The position numbers and the translations under genes were made by a program. A DNA stretch of 9,057 bases from NCBI GenBank assembly GCA_016200125.1, contig JACQFK010000190.1, positions 1 through 9,057 of the forward strand. Direction: 5' to 3'. The DNA is from Planctomycetota bacterium. GTDB lineage: Bacteria; Planctomycetota; MHYJ01; JACPRB01. Positions 6,084 through 9,057 of this stretch are shown in pieces (position 1 is the first letter of the stretch; each line of letters begins with the position of its first letter). The notes beneath the pieces were generated by a model. The model searched no databases. It worked only from the letters and a program-made list of their open reading frames with translations, and was not told where the DNA came from.

Positions 6084-7466
6084 TCATGCGGAGGACTTGC
6101 GGCTGAAGCTGCGGAATCCGGCGGGAAGGGTCCGGTATCTGGGGAGGAGGGCGGCGCCCAGCGAAACGGCGCCCGCGGCCAGGGCGATGAGGAATCCCCG
6201 CAGGGGAGGAAGGTCCCGCCCCGCCGCGGTGAACGGCGCGAAGAGCTGACGCTGGCCCCACACGGCCGCGGCGACGTAGAGGGCGAACAGCAGGAGGCCC
6301 GCCGTGAGGGGCCGGCGCGTGTCGCCGCGCGAGCTCAGGACCGAGAAGAAGAGCGTGTTCAAGGCCAGGGCCGGAAGCGCGCTGAGCGCCCAGGCCGAGA
6401 TCCCGGCGATCCGGCGGACGTCCTCGGGCGTCATCGCCACCCGGCCGAACAGGAACCCCACGACCGGCAGGCTGAACCATCCCATGGCCATCGTGATCGG
6501 GAGCATGAGGGTCCAGGAGAGCCAGGTTCCCTGGCGCAGCAGGTCGAGCGACTCCTGCGTCTTCCCCCGTACGAAAAGCTCCGAAAAGCGGGGAAGGAGG
6601 ACCATCGACAGCAGGCTGGCGGCGATGCCCATCGGAAGCTCGACGATCTTGTGGATGTAGTTCACGGCGGCCAGCGAGCCCGCGGCGTCGAGGGACGCCA
6701 GGGCCCGTGCGATGACGGGGGCGAGGATGAGGAGACCCAGCGATCCCAGCGCCTGGAGGTAGCGGCCGATCAGCGACCGGGAGACGGACCACTTCCGCGG
6801 CCCCGTCGCGCGGGGGGCCAGGGGAGGGAGGATCACGATGTTCCCCACCTGCGTGATCCAGCGGAAGGCGGAGGCGACGGTCACGCCCAGGGCCAGCGGG
6901 ATCAGGGATTCCGGACGCGTCCAGCCCGCGAGCGCCCCGATGATGATTCCATTGAAGAAGATCGTTCCCAGGGCGGCGATCGCGAATCGCTCGCGGGACT
7001 GGAGATAGGCCGTGGTGACGGCCGCCATGGCCGCGAAGGGGATCGCCCCGACCGAGACGTTGAGGAGCCGCAGGGCCCGGGGCAGGTCCTCCCCCGACAG
7101 GCCCGGCGCCAGCAGCACGACGACGGCCGGCCCCAGGAGACTCGTGACGGCCGCCAGGAGTCCGAAGCCGGCCATCCCCAGGAGCGAGGCGTCCAGGAGA
7201 AGGTTCCGGGCGCCGGCGGGCTCCTTCTCCTGAAGCGCCTTGAATTCGGGGATCAGGACGGCGCCGACGGCGCCTCCCATGATCGCGCCTCCCATGAGGA
7301 GATTGGTGAGGGAATCGGGAAGGGTCAGCGTGAAGACGGCCAGGTCGGCGGCCCGTCCCAGCCCGAGCACGTGGGCGAGCAGGACCTCGCGGACGAAGCC
7401 CGCGAGGCGGCCCAGGAAGACGCAGAGCGCGACGATCAGCCCGCTCCGGACGAGATTACGCCACAC
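6084..7466 (-). CDS. murJ: MurJ/MviN-like MOP-superfamily lipid-linked glycan flippase
   Basis: This 460-residue integral membrane protein has about 12 hydrophobic segments; classic MurJ has about 14 segments and 500 or more residues. The N-terminus FLGRLAGFVREVLLAHVLG (17-35) keeps the two arginines (R20, R26) that in MurJ face the lipid II cavity. The block YIHKIVELPMGIAASLLSMV (270-289), followed by LLPRFSEL, is the diagnostic MurJ/MviN repeat. At LPDSLTNLLMGGAIMGGAVG (49-68), where MurJ normally has LRRxxAEGA, the conserved Arg and Glu are missing. The GTG at 7466 is preceded by GAGG at a good distance. It probably moves an undecaprenyl-linked oligosaccharide across the inner membrane. 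Given the location and divergence, this is more likely the export step of this glycan than the cell's essential lipid II flippase. It is the first intact gene of the minus-strand block; the symbol denotes the family. Confidence 0.85.
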   Translation of the reverse strand: MWRNLVRSGLIVALCVFLGRLAGFVREVLLAHVLGLGRAADLAVFTLTLPDSLTNLLMGGAIMGGAVGAVLIPEFKALQEKEPAGARNLLLDASLLGMAGFGLLAAVTSLLGPAVVVLLAPGLSGEDLPRALRLLNVSVGAIPFAAMAAVTTAYLQSRERFAIAALGTIFFNGIIIGALAGWTRPESLIPLALGVTVASAFRWITQVGNIVILPPLAPRATGPRKWSVSRSLIGRYLQALGSLGLLILAPVIARALASLDAAGSLAAVNYIHKIVELPMGIAASLLSMVLLPRFSELFVRGKTQESLDLLRQGTWLSWTLMLPITMAMGWFSLPVVGFLFGRVAMTPEDVRRIAGISAWALSALPALALNTLFFSVLSSRGDTRRPLTAGLLLFALYVAAAVWGQRQLFAPFTAAGRDLPPLRGFLIALAAGAVSLGAALLPRYRTLPAGFRSFSRKSSA

Positions 7467-7510
7467 CGGGAAGCCTCGCGTCGGGATCCGCCGGGAGGGT
7501 TGGCATCATC

Positions 7511-7714
7511 CTATTTCCCGGGCAGAGGCGGGAGTTTCAGGAACAGCGGTCTCATCGCGTTATCCGTGACATGCATGCCGTCCCGGAAATCCGCCTCTCC
7601 GCAATCGACCTCGGAGGGATTGTAGGAGCCGATCAACGGAACTCCAAGCTTCGAGCTCAGCGCCCGGAAGTACTGCTCCGCGGCCAGAACCTTGCTGAAC
7701 TCCGCGGTCCGATC
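7511..7714 (-). pseudogene. C-terminal remnant of an SGNH-hydrolase-like gene
   Basis: Reading the minus strand between a stop at 7715-7717 and the stop at 7511-7513 gives 67 codons with no upstream start (the only Met codons are near the end). The translation includes YFRALSSKLGVPLIGSYNP, then EVDCGEADFRDGMH (DGMH at 7571-7582) and ends LKLPPLPGK. The 'DxxH' near the end, after a Cys-Gly and an aromatic residue, resembles the last catalytic block of SGNH/GDSL-type proteins that often sit in polysaccharide loci. There is no intact N-terminal part in the window: upstream the same frame is closed and the sequence becomes promoter and aminotransferase. It ends 44 bases before the flippase, in the same orientation, as a former operon partner would. 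The family is a moderate-confidence guess from memory; that it is a broken coding fragment is better supported. Confidence 0.6.
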
Positions 7715-7743
7715 TTAGCGGTTCCGGCGCCGGGAGGCCACTC

Positions 7744-7772
7744 TTGCGGTGGGGAATCGGTTGCGCTAATCT
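7744..7772 (+). promoter_or_regulatory. Possible promoter for a leaderless aminotransferase-murQ mRNA
   Basis: TTGCGG (7744-7749) and TAATCT (7767-7772) are 17 bases apart. The latter ends eight bases before the ATG at 7781, so the transcript would start at or near the A of the start codon. There is no Shine-Dalgarno before this ATG. This promoter region also forms the edge with the broken SGNH-like gene; 7718-7780 holds nothing else that I can recognise. Confidence 0.4.
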
Positions 7773-7780
7773 GTGCCCCC

Positions 7781-8965
7781 ATGGCCCGCGCGTTCGTCGC
7801 CGAGAAGGCGAAGCAGTTCACCGAGAGCGTCATCCGCGAGATGACCCGCCTCGCCGCGAGGCACGGCGCGATCAACCTCTCCCAGGGCTACCCCGATTTC
7901 GCGGCGCCCGATGCGATCAAGGAGGCCGCCTGCCGCGCGATCAACGCCGACCTCAACCAGTACGCGATCACCTGGGGCGCCAAGCCGCTCCGCGACGCTC
8001 TCTGCCGCAAATATGCGAAGTACAACGGCATTCAGGCCGACCCGGAGAAGAACGTCACCGTCACCTGCGGCGCCACCGAGGCGATGATCTCGGCCCTGAG
8101 CGCCGTCATCAACCCCGGCGACGAGGCCGTCATCTTCGAGCCGTACTACGAGAACTACGGGCCCGACGTCATCCTCTCCGGCGCCGTCCCGCGCTTCGTC
8201 CCGCTCCGCGAGCCCGACTGGAGCTTCGACGAGAAGGAGCTCGCGAAGGCCTTCAACAAGCGCACGAAGGCGATCATCATCAACACTCCGAACAACCCGA
8301 CCGGAAAGGTCTTCACGCGCGCGGAGCTCGAGGCCATCGCGAAGCTCTGCCGGAAGTGGGACGTGCTCGCCGTCACCGACGAGGTCTACGAGCACATCAT
8401 CTACGAGGGCGCGCACGTCTCGATCGCCACTCTTGACGGCATGGCCGAGCGGACGATCACGACCTCGTCGCTGTCCAAGACCTTCTGCATCACCGGCTGG
8501 CGGCTGGGCTATTCGATCGCGCCCGAGCGGATCGCCTCGGCGATCCGCAAGATGCACGACTTCATGACCGTCGGCGCGCCCCACCCGCTCCAGGTCGCCG
8601 CCGCCCATCTCATGGACAACCCGAACGGCCTCTTCGAGAACCTTCACCTCGAGTACCTCGAGCGGCGCGAGCTCTTCTATCCCGTGCTCGTCGAGACCGG
8701 CTTCAAGCCCGTCGCGAAGCCCGCGGGCGCCTACTACGTGATGTGCGACATCTCGGACTTCGGATTCCGGACCGACACCGAATTCGCCCGCTGGCTGGTC
8801 GAGAAGGGCGGCGTCGCCACCGTGCCGGGCAGCTCCTTCTACCGCGATCCGAAGGACGGCACCGACAAGGTCCGCTTCGCCTTCTGCAAGAAGCTCGACA
8901 CGCTCCGCGCCGCGGCCGAAAAGCTCCGTTCATTGCCCAGGCCCCCGGCAAGGAAGAAGAAGTGA
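7781..8965 (+). CDS. Class I/II PLP-dependent aminotransferase
   Basis: This is a cytosolic fold-type I aminotransferase of 394 residues, the usual length. INLSQGYPDF (31-40) is the substrate-region motif. YAITWGAKPLRDAL (61-74) and CGATEAM (96-102) line the cofactor phosphate site, NTPNNPTGK (168-176) carries the conserved Asn, and D200 and Y203 in VTDEVYEH contact the PLP ring. SLSKTFCITGWRLGY (230-244) contains the Schiff-base lysine K233. R365 (VRFAF) should bind the substrate carboxylate. It most resembles the KAT/aspartate-type aminotransferases (kynurenine, glutamine, methionine or aspartate donors); the exact substrate is not determinable. The open frame extends upstream to 7571, but those codons are antisense to the SGNH-like remnant and have no family similarity, so the ATG at 7781 is chosen. 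The stop overlaps the murQ GTG by four bases. It appears to be a housekeeping gene outside the glycan locus. Confidence 0.92.
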   Translation: MARAFVAEKAKQFTESVIREMTRLAARHGAINLSQGYPDFAAPDAIKEAACRAINADLNQYAITWGAKPLRDALCRKYAKYNGIQADPEKNVTVTCGATEAMISALSAVINPGDEAVIFEPYYENYGPDVILSGAVPRFVPLREPDWSFDEKELAKAFNKRTKAIIINTPNNPTGKVFTRAELEAIAKLCRKWDVLAVTDEVYEHIIYEGAHVSIATLDGMAERTITTSSLSKTFCITGWRLGYSIAPERIASAIRKMHDFMTVGAPHPLQVAAAHLMDNPNGLFENLHLEYLERRELFYPVLVETGFKPVAKPAGAYYVMCDISDFGFRTDTEFARWLVEKGGVATVPGSSFYRDPKDGTDKVRFAFCKKLDTLRAAAEKLRSLPRPPARKKK

Positions 8966-9057
8966 AGCGCGATTTCGCCCGCCTGGGGACGGAGCAGCGG
9001 AACCCGCGCACGAGCCGGATCGACGCGCTGCCGATCCCGGAGATCATCGACCTGCTC
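8962..9057 (+). CDS. murQ: N-acetylmuramic acid 6-phosphate etherase (MurQ), 5' end only
   Basis: Only the first 32 residues lie in the window. LGTEQRNPRTSRIDAL, followed by PIPEIIDLL, matches the highly conserved N-terminus of MurQ (typically TEQRNPxxxxID.ls..E). MurQ cleaves the lactyl ether of MurNAc-6-phosphate to give GlcNAc-6-phosphate in peptidoglycan recycling, in the cytosol. The GTG start has an AGGAAG ribosome site and overlaps the aminotransferase stop (GTGA), so the two are translationally coupled. The SIS-domain part is beyond the window. Confidence 0.88.
   Translation, partial: MKRDFARLGTEQRNPRTSRIDALPIPEIIDLL

Noticed and set aside
7508..7513. TAGGAT on the minus strand as a -10 box for the flippase gene.
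   Set aside because: Four of six matches, but no -35-like sequence at 16-18 bases; too weak to list as a feature.
7571..7780. N-terminal extension of the aminotransferase beginning at an ATG at 7571.
   Set aside because: The codons are the exact antisense of the SGNH-like remnant, the ATG is the complement of its His codon in DGMH, and aminotransferases of this family begin close to the ATG at 7781.
1..9057. tRNA, rRNA, CRISPR arrays, insertion sequences, integrases or phage genes.
   Set aside because: No cloverleaf-like sequence, regularly spaced repeats, terminal inverted repeats or transposase motifs were seen; the non-coding space is too small for most of these.

Overview
The window is GC-rich bacterial DNA, apparently chromosomal. 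It shows most of an accessory surface-glycan (O-antigen, capsule or flagellin-type sugar) locus joined on its right side to ordinary housekeeping genes. The genus cannot be read from it. A murQ gene and GC-rich, often GTG-started genes suggest a high-GC Gram-negative lineage such as Acidobacteriota or Myxococcota, but that is a guess.

Layout: (1) Positions 1-4052, plus strand, hold five tightly packed genes: the 3' end of a HisH-type glutaminase, a HisF paralogue, a WbpG/PseA-type N-acetyl sugar amidotransferase, a zinc-finger SAM methyltransferase, and a phytanoyl-CoA-dioxygenase-family Fe(II)/2-oxoglutarate enzyme. (2) Positions 4049-7466, minus strand, hold (in transcription order) a MurJ/MviN-like flippase, a GT-B-fold glycosyltransferase/2-epimerase-like protein and an SpsF-like cytidylyltransferase. 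The two blocks converge and their stop codons overlap. (3) Positions 7467-7780 contain no intact gene. They hold a minus-strand remnant of what looks like an SGNH-hydrolase-type gene (7511-7714), then a compact promoter region. (4) Positions 7781-9057, plus strand, hold a class I/II PLP aminotransferase overlapping the start of murQ.

How the genes fit together: HisH releases ammonia from glutamine, HisF carries it, and the PP-loop amidotransferase uses it to turn an N-acetyl group of an activated sugar into an acetamidino group. This is the known role of the trio in Pseudomonas O-antigen and of PseA in Campylobacter flagellar sugar synthesis. The HisF here has lost a catalytic Asp of histidine biosynthesis but keeps the ammonia-gate residues, so it is probably a dedicated glycan subunit. 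The methyltransferase overlaps the amidotransferase by four bases, which suggests an N-methylated acetamidino sugar, as in the N-methylacetimidoyl legionaminic acid of Campylobacter. The dioxygenase next to it may add a further oxidation. The minus-strand genes would supply nucleotide activation, transfer and export.

The most interesting points are this amidination-methylation-oxidation module, the repurposed HisF, several starts without a Shine-Dalgarno that sit just downstream of promoter-like hexamers (possible leaderless transcripts), and the broken gene marking a recombination edge of the locus.
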